Source: Agrobacterium tumefaciens
Lineage (GTDB): Bacteria; Pseudomonadota; Alphaproteobacteria; Rhizobiales; Rhizobiaceae
NCBI RefSeq assembly: GCF_017726655.1
Contig: NZ_CP072309.1
Location: 1,856,501-1,920,500 of the forward strand
Length of the DNA stretch: 64,000 nt
Direction: 5' to 3'
This document shows, piece by piece, positions 1 to 10,817 of this stretch (positions within the stretch are counted from its first letter, which is position 1; each line of letters opens with the position of its first letter). Below the pieces are notes generated by a model, which was not told the DNA's origin, searched no databases, and was given only the letters and a program-made list of their open reading frames with translations. A program made the position numbers and the translations under genes.

Positions 1-197
1 ACATGCAGGCCGAAGAAGAGAAAGGCGATGAAATTGAAGAACGCCGCCCACGCGACTGCATATTGCGGCCGCAGCACGCGCGTCGAAACGATGGTGGCGA
101 TGGAATTGGCGGCGTCGTGCAAACCGTTCAGGAAATCGAAGAACAATGCGATGGCAATGAGGCCGACAAGCAGCGGCAGGGCGAGTGCGACATCCAT
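1..197 (-). CDS. pit: PiT-family inorganic phosphate transporter, N-terminal part (cut by window edge)
   Basis: Reading the minus strand from position 197 gives a protein starting MDVALALPLLVG and containing the PiT hallmark FDFLNGLHDAANSIATIVST, followed by a second hydrophobic stretch. PiT proteins are inner-membrane phosphate/cation symporters. About 65 residues are visible and the rest lies beyond the window start. The ATG shares one base with the TGA of the upstream DUF47 gene (TGATG), so the two are almost certainly translationally coupled. DUF47 proteins regularly accompany PiT genes. The family call is secure from the motif; the precise substrate (phosphate or metal-phosphate) is by family only. 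Confidence 0.85.
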   Translation of the reverse strand, partial: MDVALALPLLVGLIAIALFFDFLNGLHDAANSIATIVSTRVLRPQYAVAWAAFFNFIAFLFFGLH

Positions 198-841
198 CAC
201 ACGTTCTCGATCACGATGCCGCTGATCTCATTGGCCACATCCTCGAACCGGTCGACAACCTTTTCGAGTTCGCCATAGATTTCGCTGCCGATCATGTAGG
301 CCATCGCATTGCCGGTCGCACCATGGCGGCGGAAGAGATCCTTCAGCCCCTGATCATGGAGATCGTCGGAGCGGCCCTCGACCCGCGTCACCTCTTCGGC
401 GATCGCCGACAGGCGTTGCGCGTTCGCACCGACCTTGTTGAGAAGCGGGATTGCCTCCGCGATCAGTCCGGCTGCACGCACGATCTCATGGCCCATCTCT
501 TTCATAAGCGGGTCAAACTCGCTCTGTTCGAAAAGCCTGATTGTCTTGACGGTCTTGTGCATCATGTCGATGGCATCATCCATCGACTGGATGAGGTCCT
601 TGATGTCGCCACGATCGAATGGCGTGATGAAGCTGCGTCTGACGGCAAGAAGCACATCGCGGGTAATGTCATCAGCCTGATGTTCGAGCGCAACGATCAG
701 CTCACAGTTCTTGTCGACGTCTGTCCCGCTCAGCAATTGGTCAAGGGCTTCAGCCGCTTTGATGACGGTTTCGGAATGTTTGCTGAACATGTCGAAGAAA
801 CGGTCCTCGCGCGGCATCAGCTTGCGAAAAATACTCATCAT
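197..841 (-). CDS. DUF47/PhoU-like protein, partner of the PiT transporter
   Basis: A 214-residue protein, all-helical in appearance, starting MMSIFRKLMPREDRFFDMF, with EHQADDITRDV and an E/D-rich helical pattern typical of the DUF47 (TIGR00153-type) PhoU-like family. These cytoplasmic proteins are encoded next to PiT transporters and are thought to modulate phosphate uptake. The stop overlaps the pit start, giving a two-gene operon. Two adjacent ATGs (841 and 838) could both serve as start. No catalytic residues are expected; the regulatory role is inferred from family and context. Confidence 0.85.
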   Translation of the reverse strand: MMSIFRKLMPREDRFFDMFSKHSETVIKAAEALDQLLSGTDVDKNCELIVALEHQADDITRDVLLAVRRSFITPFDRGDIKDLIQSMDDAIDMMHKTVKTIRLFEQSEFDPLMKEMGHEIVRAAGLIAEAIPLLNKVGANAQRLSAIAEEVTRVEGRSDDLHDQGLKDLFRRHGATGNAMAYMIGSEIYGELEKVVDRFEDVANEISGIVIENV

Positions 842-954
842 GCGAATTGGCCCTCAATGGCGCTATATTAGTTGTTGGGGGTGATTGTCATAAAACTGTC
901 ATAAATCCACGCGGGGCATTGATGCAACCCGGAAAATCAGCACTATCAACGGAT

Positions 955-1497
955 ATGAAATCATCAAAGAAGCGCCGCAAATCCCGACCGGCTCGTCCAC
1001 TGACCTTACTCCAGCAACTGGCTGCGGTTCCCGAAAAGCTCTTCACCGGCGCTTTTCGGCAGCAATATGCCGCCTTGTGCTTCCGTTATGCCGCCGATGG
1101 CGAGGGCGTTGAGATTTTGCTGGTTACCTCCAGGACCAGCGGCCGGTGGATCATTCCGCGTGGCTGGCCGATGAAACGCAAGAAGCCGCACCAGGCAGCG
1201 GCGATCGAAGCGTGGGAAGAGGCGGGCGTGCGCGGCCGCGTCAGGAAGGACGCCGTCGGCCGCTATACGTATCTGAAAATGCTCGATAACGGCGATGTCG
1301 TCCCCTGCATGGTGGATGTGTTTCAGATCGAAGTGACTGAGGCTGACGCCAGTTTTAAGGAACGCGGACAACGCGTCTCGGAATGGGTGCGCCCCGATGA
1401 AGCGGCAAGGCGTGTCCGGGATATTGAACTGAAATCGCTGCTGGTCGATTTCCGCCCGAAAGGCAAGAGGAAACGAGAAAGCGGCGGAAAGCTGTAA
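955..1497 (+). CDS. Nudix hydrolase
   Basis: A 180-residue protein with a basic N-terminus (MKSSKKRRKSRPARP) and a central Nudix box beginning GWPMKRKKPHQAAAIEAWEE and ending AGV. The metal-binding EAWEE core is intact, but the first consensus Glu of the box is a Lys and the usual REU Arg is missing, as in diverged branches of the family. Nudix enzymes hydrolyse nucleoside-diphosphate-linked compounds; the substrate cannot be told from sequence. The reading frame stays open upstream to ATGs at 922 and 847, and no clear ribosome binding site separates them, so the start is uncertain. The gene is divergent from DUF47 and convergent with oxyR. Confidence 0.8.
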   Translation: MKSSKKRRKSRPARPLTLLQQLAAVPEKLFTGAFRQQYAALCFRYAADGEGVEILLVTSRTSGRWIIPRGWPMKRKKPHQAAAIEAWEEAGVRGRVRKDAVGRYTYLKMLDNGDVVPCMVDVFQIEVTEADASFKERGQRVSEWVRPDEAARRVRDIELKSLLVDFRPKGKRKRESGGKL

Positions 1498-1594
1498 GCC
1501 GCAAGCTGCCGTTCCACCTATATCGCCAGCAGCCGAAAGAGGCGGATCAGAATCGCCTGTTGTCTCGGCTTTGTGTGGCCCGCTCTGGCGAGCT

Positions 1595-2515
1595 TCATCG
1601 GGTAGGGACGGCTCCGCCCTGAACCTTCTGCAGTCCACAGTCGCGAACGATCTCCGCAATATGGGAAAATTGCGCCGAAAGCGGATTGCTTCTGCGCCAC
1701 ACCATGCCGATTGTGCGTGATGGACGCGGCTCCGCCAGCCGGAACACCGAGACGGAGGATTGCCGCGTCTCCATATCGACGGCCATCTGGGGAATGAGTG
1801 TCACGCCGATCCCTGCGCCCACCATTTGCACCAATGTCGATAGCGAGCTTCCCTCCATCAATACCCGCGGCGGCGCGTTCGTGGTGCTGCAAAAAGAAAG
1901 GGCCTGGTTGCGGAAACAATGACCCTCCTCCAAGAGCAAAAGCCGCATTTCGCCCAGCTTGTCAGCGCTCGGTACCGGCATTCCCTCGTCCTCGGAAGGA
2001 CGTACCAAAATGAATTCTTCCGAAAACAGCGGAACCTCCTCGAGCGCCGGTTCTGAGACGGGCAGGGCAACGATCGCCATGTCGAGCCGGGCTTCGAGCA
2101 AGTCCTCAATAAGTTTCTGCGTCACGGCCTCGCGCGGCCGAGCTTCCAAGTCCGGATAATGGCGGGTCAGCGTCTTGATGACCTGCGGCAACAGATAGGG
2201 CGCGACCGTCGGGATGACCCCGATCCGCAGCCGACCGCTCAGCGGGCCCTGACCGGCGCGCGCCAGATCCTGCAATTCATCCACAGAACGCAGGATCGAC
2301 CGCGTACGCTCGGCAAATTCTTCACCGAGGGTGGTCAGCCTGATCTGGCGGCTGCCACGCTCGACAAGCGGCGCACCGATCAATTCCTCCAGTTCCCGGA
2401 TCTGCAAAGAAAGTGCAGGCTGAGAGATGGCGCACGCTTCCGCCGCGCGCCCGAAATGGCCAATCTTTGCTAACGAGTCAAAATAACGGAGGTGTTTCAT
2501 CGATAGGGTAATCAT
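1595..2515 (-). CDS. oxyR: Hydrogen-peroxide-sensing LysR regulator OxyR
   Basis: A 306-residue LysR-type regulator with an N-terminal winged HTH (residues 6-65, FGRAAEACAISQPALSLQIR) and a LysR substrate domain. The redox segment reads LLLEEGHCFRNQALSFCS, placing two cysteines at about 200 and 209; this spacing and context match the peroxidatic and resolving Cys of OxyR. It is divergent from katG with about 195 bp between the start codons, the classic arrangement in which oxidised OxyR activates the catalase-peroxidase gene and controls its own. The MITLSMKHLRYF start fits the family. Identification is strong because both cysteines and the neighbour agree. Confidence 0.95.
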   Translation of the reverse strand: MITLSMKHLRYFDSLAKIGHFGRAAEACAISQPALSLQIRELEELIGAPLVERGSRQIRLTTLGEEFAERTRSILRSVDELQDLARAGQGPLSGRLRIGVIPTVAPYLLPQVIKTLTRHYPDLEARPREAVTQKLIEDLLEARLDMAIVALPVSEPALEEVPLFSEEFILVRPSEDEGMPVPSADKLGEMRLLLLEEGHCFRNQALSFCSTTNAPPRVLMEGSSLSTLVQMVGAGIGVTLIPQMAVDMETRQSSVSVFRLAEPRPSRTIGMVWRRSNPLSAQFSHIAEIVRDCGLQKVQGGAVPTR

Positions 2516-4881
<2,366 letters not shown>

Positions 4882-4909
4882 GTCGACATCAATCCAGCCA
4901 AAGCAAAAA

Positions 4910-4940
4910 CCTCCCCGAGCGATCGGGGAGGTGTTTTTTT
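4910..4940 (+). terminator. Intrinsic terminator of katG
   Basis: A perfect 9-bp stem, CCTCCCCGA with TCGGGGAGG, with a GCGA loop, followed by TGTTTTTTT, 28 bp after the katG stop. Confidence 0.93.
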
Positions 4941-5017
4941 GGAGCTGATTTGGTTGCCAGACAACGGCGGCAGGCGATTGGCTTAATCGTCCGGCGGAGG
5001 TCGCTGGATCGGCGCGT

Positions 5018-5194
5018 TTATCGGCGGTCGGAGGAGGGAACGTCGCGCTCCGGAGAGGAATTTTCCGTACGTCCAGTAGGCGTCTTTTCGCTTTTTTCAT
5101 TTTCGTGGGCATCCGGTCCCGCAACGATAACGCCACGGCCATGCTCCTCGCGCTTCTTTTCGGCGAAATCGCCCGGTTCTTTCTTGCTATCCAT
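5018..5194 (-). CDS. Small acidic/hydrophilic protein, candidate general-stress gene
   Basis: A 58-residue hydrophilic protein beginning MDSKKEPGDFAEKKREEHGR, rich in charged residues, with no membrane segment or Cys. ATG 5194 is preceded by AAGGGAGATCATC, a strong ribosome binding site, which favours it over the upstream in-frame codon. A near-ideal EcfG-type promoter (GGAAC-N16-CGTT) lies 35 bp upstream, which argues that the ORF is real and is part of the general stress response. I do not recognise a named domain; function is unknown. Small hydrophilic stress proteins of this kind are common in rhizobia. Confidence 0.65.
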   Translation of the reverse strand: MDSKKEPGDFAEKKREEHGRGVIVAGPDAHENEKSEKTPTGRTENSSPERDVPSSDRR

Positions 5195-5228
5195 GATGAT
5201 CTCCCTTGTTAAATCGTCTCGTGAGTTC

Positions 5229-5253
5229 AACGGTCGCGATCAACAGAGGTTCC
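5229..5253 (-). promoter_or_regulatory. EcfG-type (general stress sigma factor) promoter
   Basis: On the minus strand GGAAC (5253-5249) is followed after exactly 16 bp by CGTT (5232-5229), matching the alphaproteobacterial EcfG/SigT consensus GGAAC-N16/17-CGTT. It drives toward the 58-residue gene. Confidence 0.7.
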
Positions 5254-5424
5254 GAACTCGCGGCCCAGCAAATGTTTCGCATTACAAAAAACTTCGCTAT
5301 TAACATGAATGAAGAACTCATGTTATTGGACTGAGCGGAAACACGGGCGCTTCGCGCCCCTCATTTAATTCCAGCTGATTATAATCGAAATCGAACGGTA
5401 CGCGCATTGAGTTTCTGGCATTCC

Positions 5425-6297
5425 ATGACCTGGTACACCGAAGGGATCAGTGTTACTGCACCGGTGAAATGGCGGCAGCTGGACGGGCTGGTCGGGGCTT
5501 TCTGGGAGGCCGAAAGCCAGGATGGGGCGAAGGGTTATTATCTCGCAGCCGACCCACGCATCATGATTTTTTTCAATGATGTCTCCTCCCGCATTACCAT
5601 GTCCAACAGCAACGGCGAATCTACCGATCACGCACGGCCGATGACACGGGCTATCTATGTCCCTGCTGGAGTGCCGATGTGGACGAGCAGCAGCGCCACC
5701 CATCGCTTCTCGCATCTCAATCTGCATATCCATAAAGATCGTTTGCTGCGTTTCCTCGCGCCCTCCATTGGTAGTTCAGCGGCTATGGCGGCGCTACGCC
5801 GCCCGGTCGAGGTTCAGGATATTGGTTCTGTGGAAACCCTCGCCAGCTTGCTCGTCGATGAACTGGCGGAACCCTCGAAGCATGCGGTTTACGCCGAAAG
5901 TCTGGTCGGCAGCATTGTTGCCGGTCTGTTGGATATTCCTGGTCTTCCGGGGGATCAGGTGAACGGCAGGCTGACGCAGGCGCAACTGAACAAGCTCTAT
6001 GCCAAGTTAGAAAGGCGCGGCGACCGTGTGACCGTCGCCGAAATGGCAGATATTGTCGGGCTTTCGGAAAGCTGGTTCGCGACCGTATTTCGCCAGACCA
6101 CGGGCAAGACACCTCTGCAGTGGCAATTGCAACAGCGCATCAACGTCGCCCAGAAACTTCTGCTGGAGAGTGATTTAACTGTCGCCGATATCGCCGCTCA
6201 GCTCGGCTTTTCTGATCAGGCACATCTGACAAAAGCCTTCCGCCAATCAGTGGGCAACACGCCCGCCGCGTGGCGGCGGTTGCACCTGTTGCTTTAG
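5425..6297 (+). CDS. AraC-family transcriptional regulator
   Basis: About 290 residues with a C-terminal AraC double HTH (VTVAEMADIVGLSESWFATVFRQ, then LTVADIAAQLGFSDQAHLTKAFRQSVG). The N-terminal half has the cupin-like ligand-binding look of the family. It converges with a TonB-dependent siderophore receptor gene, so it may be a siderophore-responsive activator of the PchR kind; this is inference from position. An in-frame TTG at 5407 would add six residues; neither start has a convincing ribosome binding site, so ATG 5425 is preferred. Confidence 0.82.
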   Translation: MTWYTEGISVTAPVKWRQLDGLVGAFWEAESQDGAKGYYLAADPRIMIFFNDVSSRITMSNSNGESTDHARPMTRAIYVPAGVPMWTSSSATHRFSHLNLHIHKDRLLRFLAPSIGSSAAMAALRRPVEVQDIGSVETLASLLVDELAEPSKHAVYAESLVGSIVAGLLDIPGLPGDQVNGRLTQAQLNKLYAKLERRGDRVTVAEMADIVGLSESWFATVFRQTTGKTPLQWQLQQRINVAQKLLLESDLTVADIAAQLGFSDQAHLTKAFRQSVGNTPAAWRRLHLLL

Positions 6298-6300
6298 AGA

Positions 6301-6346
6301 GTGGGATCGATATCGCGTCTACTCGCGATCTCGTTTGAAATCCCAC
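6301..6346. terminator. Hairpin between convergent genes, possible bidirectional terminator
   Basis: GTGGGAT (6301-6307) pairs with ATCCCAC (6340-6346), and an inner ATCGCG/CGCGAT arm strengthens the structure. It sits between the ends of the AraC gene and the receptor gene. The T-tract is short, so efficiency is uncertain. Confidence 0.45.
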
Positions 6347-6424
6347 TTTCGGTCATCCTCGGGAATCGGCTCGGGATAAGTTGATTGTTCCGAAACTGCC
6401 CAGCATGTCTTGGAACGTGTCGGC

Positions 6425-8545
6425 TCACCACGTCTTTCGTAAGGTGACGGAAAACGCCCGTCCCGGGTTATAGAAGTCAGCGCCAAACCCGCCATAGGAA
6501 ACGTGTTTTTCATTGAAGATGTTGGAGACATTGACGTCCAACGAGGCCGTTTCCTGGATCTTGTAGCTTAGCGCGGCGTCAACGGTAAAGCTGCTTGCCG
6601 TTTCGACCTTGTTGGCATTGTCGAAATAATAGGCGCCGGTGTAGCGGCCGCCAAGACCGAAGGTCGTGTCTCCGAAGTGATCATTACCTTGGAGCGTGTA
6701 ATTGACCCACAGCGAGGCCTGATGCTCGGGAACAAATTGCGGGCGGTTGCCGACGTTGCCGCCGGTGCCGTTTTCGGTGATCTCGGCGTTGAGATAGGAG
6801 TAGGCCGCGGTCAGGCTGAGATTGTCCGTCACCTCCGCCTTTGCTTCGAGATCGAGACCGCGCACACGCACTTCGCCAATAGTGGTTGGCAGGTTGGTGA
6901 TCGGGCTCGTGACTGTGATATTGTTCTTCTTCAAGTCATAGATAGAGGCGGTAAACAGGGCTGGGTACGCTTCCGGCCTATATTTGATCCCAAGCTCGAT
7001 TTGCTCGCCGCGTTCGGGTTCGACCGTTAGCCCGGAGGCCGGCACCACCGACTCGGCATAGCTGAGATAGGGTGCGATTTCACTGGTGATCTTGTAGGAA
7101 ACCCCGATGCGCTTCGTCAATTCGCTGATGTCGCCGCTCGCTGTCGTGCTATTCAGGCGGTTGGTCTGGTCCGTATCGATCCAGTCGTTGCGCAGGCCGG
7201 CGCTGACGATGAGCCTGTCGAAAAAGGTCAGGTCCTGCTGCAGGTAAACCGCCTTTGTCTTCTGGTTAGTAAGCGAGCTGGCATAGAGCGGAACGGAAGA
7301 GGGCGTGCCGGTGTAAACCGGGTTCATCCAATTGATGCTTGGCGCGGCCCCAAAGTAGCTTTTGCTTCCGGATTCGTAGTCATTATAAAAAACACCGACG
7401 AGGCTGCGACTTTCAACATTTTCAAACCGCGTGTCATATTGCAGGCGCGTATCGATCAGGAAGTTCTCGGTCTCGGTATCGTTGCCAAAATAGGAACGAT
7501 TGGCGATGGTAGAACCGTTGGTTGGCGTCGAAGAGATATAGGCGTATCCGAAATCGGTATTAGCCTTGCTGTAACGCGCATTGGAACTCAAGGTTAGACC
7601 AGAGCCAAAATCGTGGTCGAACATCACGCTTAGCGAATTGCGATTCGTGCCGCGATAATTGTAGCCCGGCTCGCCGAAAAAGCGGCTTCGATCGAAATGT
7701 GAGCCTACCGGATGGCCCCCGCCGCCGGGAACACCATCCTTGTTGAGATGGTCATAAACGACGGTCAAGCTCGTGGCGTCGGTCGGGCGCCATGTCAAAC
7801 CACCCATGAAGAACTTTTCGTCGTCGCGCGAATGGTCATATTCTGCATCGGCATTTCTGAGCTTGCCGGTCAGACGATAGGACAGAGTGTCGTCGCTGGT
7901 GATGTTGTCGCCGAAATCGAAGCCTGTCTCGGCGCGGCTATAAGACCCGCCAGCGATATAAGCTTCGCCGAAACGGCTTCGTTTCGGGACCTTGGTGGAA
8001 TAATTGACCGAGCCACCGGGGTCCGACACGCCGAACGTGGTGGAATTTCCGCCCTTCAGCACTTCCACACGCTCATAGGCATAGGTCTCTTCGCGCAACG
8101 CACCGAAAGGCCGGCCGAGTGTGAGGCCGTCGCGATAGGTATAGGCATCGAAACCGCGAATCTTGAAGTAGTCGAAACGGTCGTCTGAGCCATAAAAATC
8201 GGTAGTCACACCGGCCGTGTACTGCAACGCCTCTTCCACGCTCTGAACGCCGCGCTGCTGCATTTCCTTGGCAGTGATAACGGAGACGGCAGCCGGGGTG
8301 TCGAGAATATCCGTCGCCATTTTGCTACCGCTCGTCGTGCGGGTAGCAACGATTGACTTTTGGTCATTATCGCCGCTGTCGATGGTGATGCGCTCCAGAA
8401 CCGTGGTACTGTCGGTATTGGCCGCCTCTTGCGCCGACAGGGAGCCGGGCAGGGTGGCGGCCAGCGAAGTGCAGGCTAGCAGCGCCGCGTCCCGATAACG
8501 ACGACGCGCGCTTTTGCGATACCTGCTTACGGTTTTGATGTTCAT
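6425..8545 (-). CDS. TonB-dependent ferric-siderophore receptor (FhuA/FoxA type)
   Basis: A 706-residue outer-membrane receptor. A twin-arginine-like basic start and hydrophobic stretch (RRRYRDAALLACTSLAATLPGS) form the export signal; the plug domain follows with DTPAAVSVITAKEMQQRG and VEVLKGGNSTTFGVSDPGG, then a 22-strand beta-barrel ending in an aromatic residue (LRKTW) as outer-membrane insertion requires. Overall order matches the TonB siderophore receptor family (TIGR01783). Start MNIKTVSRYRK (8545) is preferred over the longer upstream frame. It is divergent from a FecB-like binding-protein operon, so the two halves take one siderophore across both membranes. The actual siderophore, probably a hydroxamate, is inference. 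Confidence 0.9.
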   Translation of the reverse strand: MNIKTVSRYRKSARRRYRDAALLACTSLAATLPGSLSAQEAANTDSTTVLERITIDSGDNDQKSIVATRTTSGSKMATDILDTPAAVSVITAKEMQQRGVQSVEEALQYTAGVTTDFYGSDDRFDYFKIRGFDAYTYRDGLTLGRPFGALREETYAYERVEVLKGGNSTTFGVSDPGGSVNYSTKVPKRSRFGEAYIAGGSYSRAETGFDFGDNITSDDTLSYRLTGKLRNADAEYDHSRDDEKFFMGGLTWRPTDATSLTVVYDHLNKDGVPGGGGHPVGSHFDRSRFFGEPGYNYRGTNRNSLSVMFDHDFGSGLTLSSNARYSKANTDFGYAYISSTPTNGSTIANRSYFGNDTETENFLIDTRLQYDTRFENVESRSLVGVFYNDYESGSKSYFGAAPSINWMNPVYTGTPSSVPLYASSLTNQKTKAVYLQQDLTFFDRLIVSAGLRNDWIDTDQTNRLNSTTASGDISELTKRIGVSYKITSEIAPYLSYAESVVPASGLTVEPERGEQIELGIKYRPEAYPALFTASIYDLKKNNITVTSPITNLPTTIGEVRVRGLDLEAKAEVTDNLSLTAAYSYLNAEITENGTGGNVGNRPQFVPEHQASLWVNYTLQGNDHFGDTTFGLGGRYTGAYYFDNANKVETASSFTVDAALSYKIQETASLDVNVSNIFNEKHVSYGGFGADFYNPGRAFSVTLRKTW

Positions 8546-8766
8546 TGGTATGCCCCAGACCTTGATGCCCCGATCGCCGCTTTCCACGGCCACTCTCGAC
8601 GCGCCCAATAACTTGAGAATGTTAGTCCGGTATTGTATTTTTTTTCTGTTTTGTAAAAAACCCCGGAAATTTCACCACCCCTACACCGGTATTTCGCGCC
8701 TGGGCTTGACGGGAGCATTTGAAGCTGAGAACTCAAGTCCACTTTTAAATCTTTGAAAGCTTCGTC
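8546..8766. promoter_or_regulatory. Divergent iron-uptake promoter region
   Basis: About 220 bp between the receptor (minus) and binding-protein (plus) starts, with a conspicuous T-rich stretch around 8632-8662. Iron control by RirA or Irr would be expected in Rhizobiaceae, but I see no operator I would assign. Confidence 0.4.
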
Positions 8767-9777
8767 ATGCCTCACCCGTTCCGCGGCCTCGTGCCAGCAC
8801 TTGTGCTTTTCCTGTCGGTGATCGCAACTCACACGGCCTCGGCGGTGGAGGCGACAAGCTATCCGGTGGTCATCAAACACGCTTTTGGATCGACAACGAT
8901 CGCGAAAAAGCCGCAGCGGATCGCTACTGTCGCCTGGGCGAACCATGAGGTGCCGCTGGCGCTTGGCATCGTGCCGGTCGGTTTTGCGGCAGCCAATTTT
9001 GGCGATGATGATGGCGACGGGCTGCTGCCATGGGTGACAAAGCGGCTTGCCGAGCTCAATGCGGGAAAACCGGTTCTATTCGACGAGGGGGATGGCATCG
9101 ATTTCGAGGCGGTCGCGGCAACCCAGCCCGATGTGATCCTTGCCGCCTATTCCGGCCTCAGCCAGTCCGATTACGATACGCTGAGCCAGATTGCGCCTGT
9201 TGTTGCTTATCCGGTTTCCCCTTGGGCGACCGACTGGCGCGAGACGATCCGGCTGAACAGCGCCGGCCTTGGCATGGCGGTGGAGGGTGAGGCACTCATC
9301 AAACGCATTCAGGGCGAGATAGAGCAGGTCGTTGCTGGCCACCCGCAGCTGAAGGGCAAGACGGCGATGTTTGTCACTCATCTCGACGCCACAAATCTCA
9401 GCGTCGTCAATTTCTATACGGCAAACGACACCAGGGTGAAGTTCTTTTCCGATCTTGGTCTTGGCTCTCCAAAAAGCGTCGCGGAGGCAACAAAGCCAGG
9501 GCAATTTGCAGCCGGCATCAGCGCGGAAAGTGTCGATGCGTTCGACGATGTCGACATCCTCGTTACCTATGGCAGTGAGCCACTTCTCAATGCCATGCGC
9601 GCTGATCCGCTTCTCGCCCGAATGCCTGCTGTCTCCAATAATGCCGTCGTGATGCTTGGCCGCGATCCGCTTGGCACGGCTTCGAACCCCACACCGCTTT
9701 CGATTTCATGGGTTTTGAAGGACTATGCTGATCTGCTTGCGAAGGCCGCCAGCAAATCCTCGGGAAAATCGCAGTGA
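8767..9777 (+). CDS. Periplasmic iron-siderophore-binding protein (FecB/FatB type)
   Basis: A 336-residue class III solute-binding protein. Residues 1-26 form a signal peptide (FRGLVPALVLFLSVIATHTASAVEA). The mature part has the family pattern IKHAFGSTTIAKKPQRIATVAW at the N-terminal lobe, VAATQPDVILAAYSGLSQSDYDTL, and the long linking helix. It begins a four-gene operon with two FecCD-type permeases and an ATPase, and is divergent from the TonB receptor. Role: capture of ferric siderophore in the periplasm for the inner-membrane ABC transporter. The ligand is not determinable from sequence. Confidence 0.9.
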   Translation: MPHPFRGLVPALVLFLSVIATHTASAVEATSYPVVIKHAFGSTTIAKKPQRIATVAWANHEVPLALGIVPVGFAAANFGDDDGDGLLPWVTKRLAELNAGKPVLFDEGDGIDFEAVAATQPDVILAAYSGLSQSDYDTLSQIAPVVAYPVSPWATDWRETIRLNSAGLGMAVEGEALIKRIQGEIEQVVAGHPQLKGKTAMFVTHLDATNLSVVNFYTANDTRVKFFSDLGLGSPKSVAEATKPGQFAAGISAESVDAFDDVDILVTYGSEPLLNAMRADPLLARMPAVSNNAVVMLGRDPLGTASNPTPLSISWVLKDYADLLAKAASKSSGKSQ

Positions 9778-10817
9778 CCCTATCGGAACCAGGCAAAGCG
9801 ACGGCTCTGCCACGCGGCAGTCGCTCAAGCCGCGTTCGCGCGATATGGCTTGGCGCCACGCTGGCCTTTCTTGCCTTTCTTTGCGCGCTGTCCGTTGCCA
9901 TCGGAACGCGGGACGTTTCTTTCTTGGATATTCTTGGCGGGCTCAGCGGTCGCAAGGACACTATTGCAGAGGCGGCGGTCGCGGTACGAATACCACGCAC
10001 ACTGCTCGCCCTCACGTGTGGGGCAGCACTTGGGCTGTCCGGTGCCATCATGCAGGGCGTTACCCGCAATCCGCTTGCCGATCCGGGCATTCTCGGCGTG
10101 AACATGGGGGCATCGCTCGCCGTCGTCATCGGGATCGTCTGCTTAGGCATTGCCTCGGCGCAGGCCTTTATCATCACTGCGGTTACCGGTGCGGGGGCGT
10201 CCGCGGTTTTCGTTTATGTCGTCGGCTCTTTGGGGCGAGGCGGCGCGACACCATTAAAACTGGCTCTCGCGGGCGCGGCCACGTCCGTCGCCTTTTCGTC
10301 GCTGGTTATCGCCGTCGTCCTGCCGCGCAGCGATATTGCCGGCGGCGTCCGATCCTGGCAGATCGGCGGTGTTGGCGGGGCGACCTTCGAGCGCATCGAG
10401 ACCGTGCTGCCCTTTCTGGCCGCCGGTTTCATCATCAGCCTGCTTTCGGCGCGAAAGCTGAACTCTCTCGCGCTGGGAGACGAACTTGCCGCCGGGCTCG
10501 GCGAGAATGTCGTGCTGGCCCGAGCCGTCGCCTCGTTGGGCGCTATTCTACTATGCGGCGCGGCCACCGCGGTTTGCGGACCAATCGGTTTTGTCGGGCT
10601 AGTGGTGCCGCATCTTTGCCGCCTGCTGGTCGGCGTGGATAACCGCTGGTTGCTACCATTTTCGGCGCTGGGAGGGGCATGTCTGCTCATCTCTGCCGAT
10701 ATTGTCGGACGCATGGTTGCGCGGCCTTCCGAACTTGATGTCGGGATTGTCACTGCACTCGTCGGCGCGCCCTTCTTCATCTGGATCGTCAGACGCCAGA
10801 GGGTGCGCGAACTGTGA
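9774..10817 (+). CDS. FecCD-family iron-siderophore ABC permease, first subunit
   Basis: A 347-residue inner-membrane protein with about nine or ten hydrophobic segments and the BtuC/FecCD signatures RIPRTLLALTCGAALGLSGA and QGVTRNPLADPGILGVNMGA. The coupling region CGPIGFVGLVVPHLCRLLVG is intact. The start is a GTG that overlaps the binding-protein stop by four bases (GTGA), indicating translational coupling. It pairs with the next gene to form the transmembrane channel; both permeases are separate genes here rather than fused. Confidence 0.9.
   Translation: MTLSEPGKATALPRGSRSSRVRAIWLGATLAFLAFLCALSVAIGTRDVSFLDILGGLSGRKDTIAEAAVAVRIPRTLLALTCGAALGLSGAIMQGVTRNPLADPGILGVNMGASLAVVIGIVCLGIASAQAFIITAVTGAGASAVFVYVVGSLGRGGATPLKLALAGAATSVAFSSLVIAVVLPRSDIAGGVRSWQIGGVGGATFERIETVLPFLAAGFIISLLSARKLNSLALGDELAAGLGENVVLARAVASLGAILLCGAATAVCGPIGFVGLVVPHLCRLLVGVDNRWLLPFSALGGACLLISADIVGRMVARPSELDVGIVTALVGAPFFIWIVRRQRVREL

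Noticed and set aside
185..871. 228-codon plus-strand ORF over the DUF47 gene
   Set aside because: Opposite-strand shadow of a recognised family protein coupled to pit.
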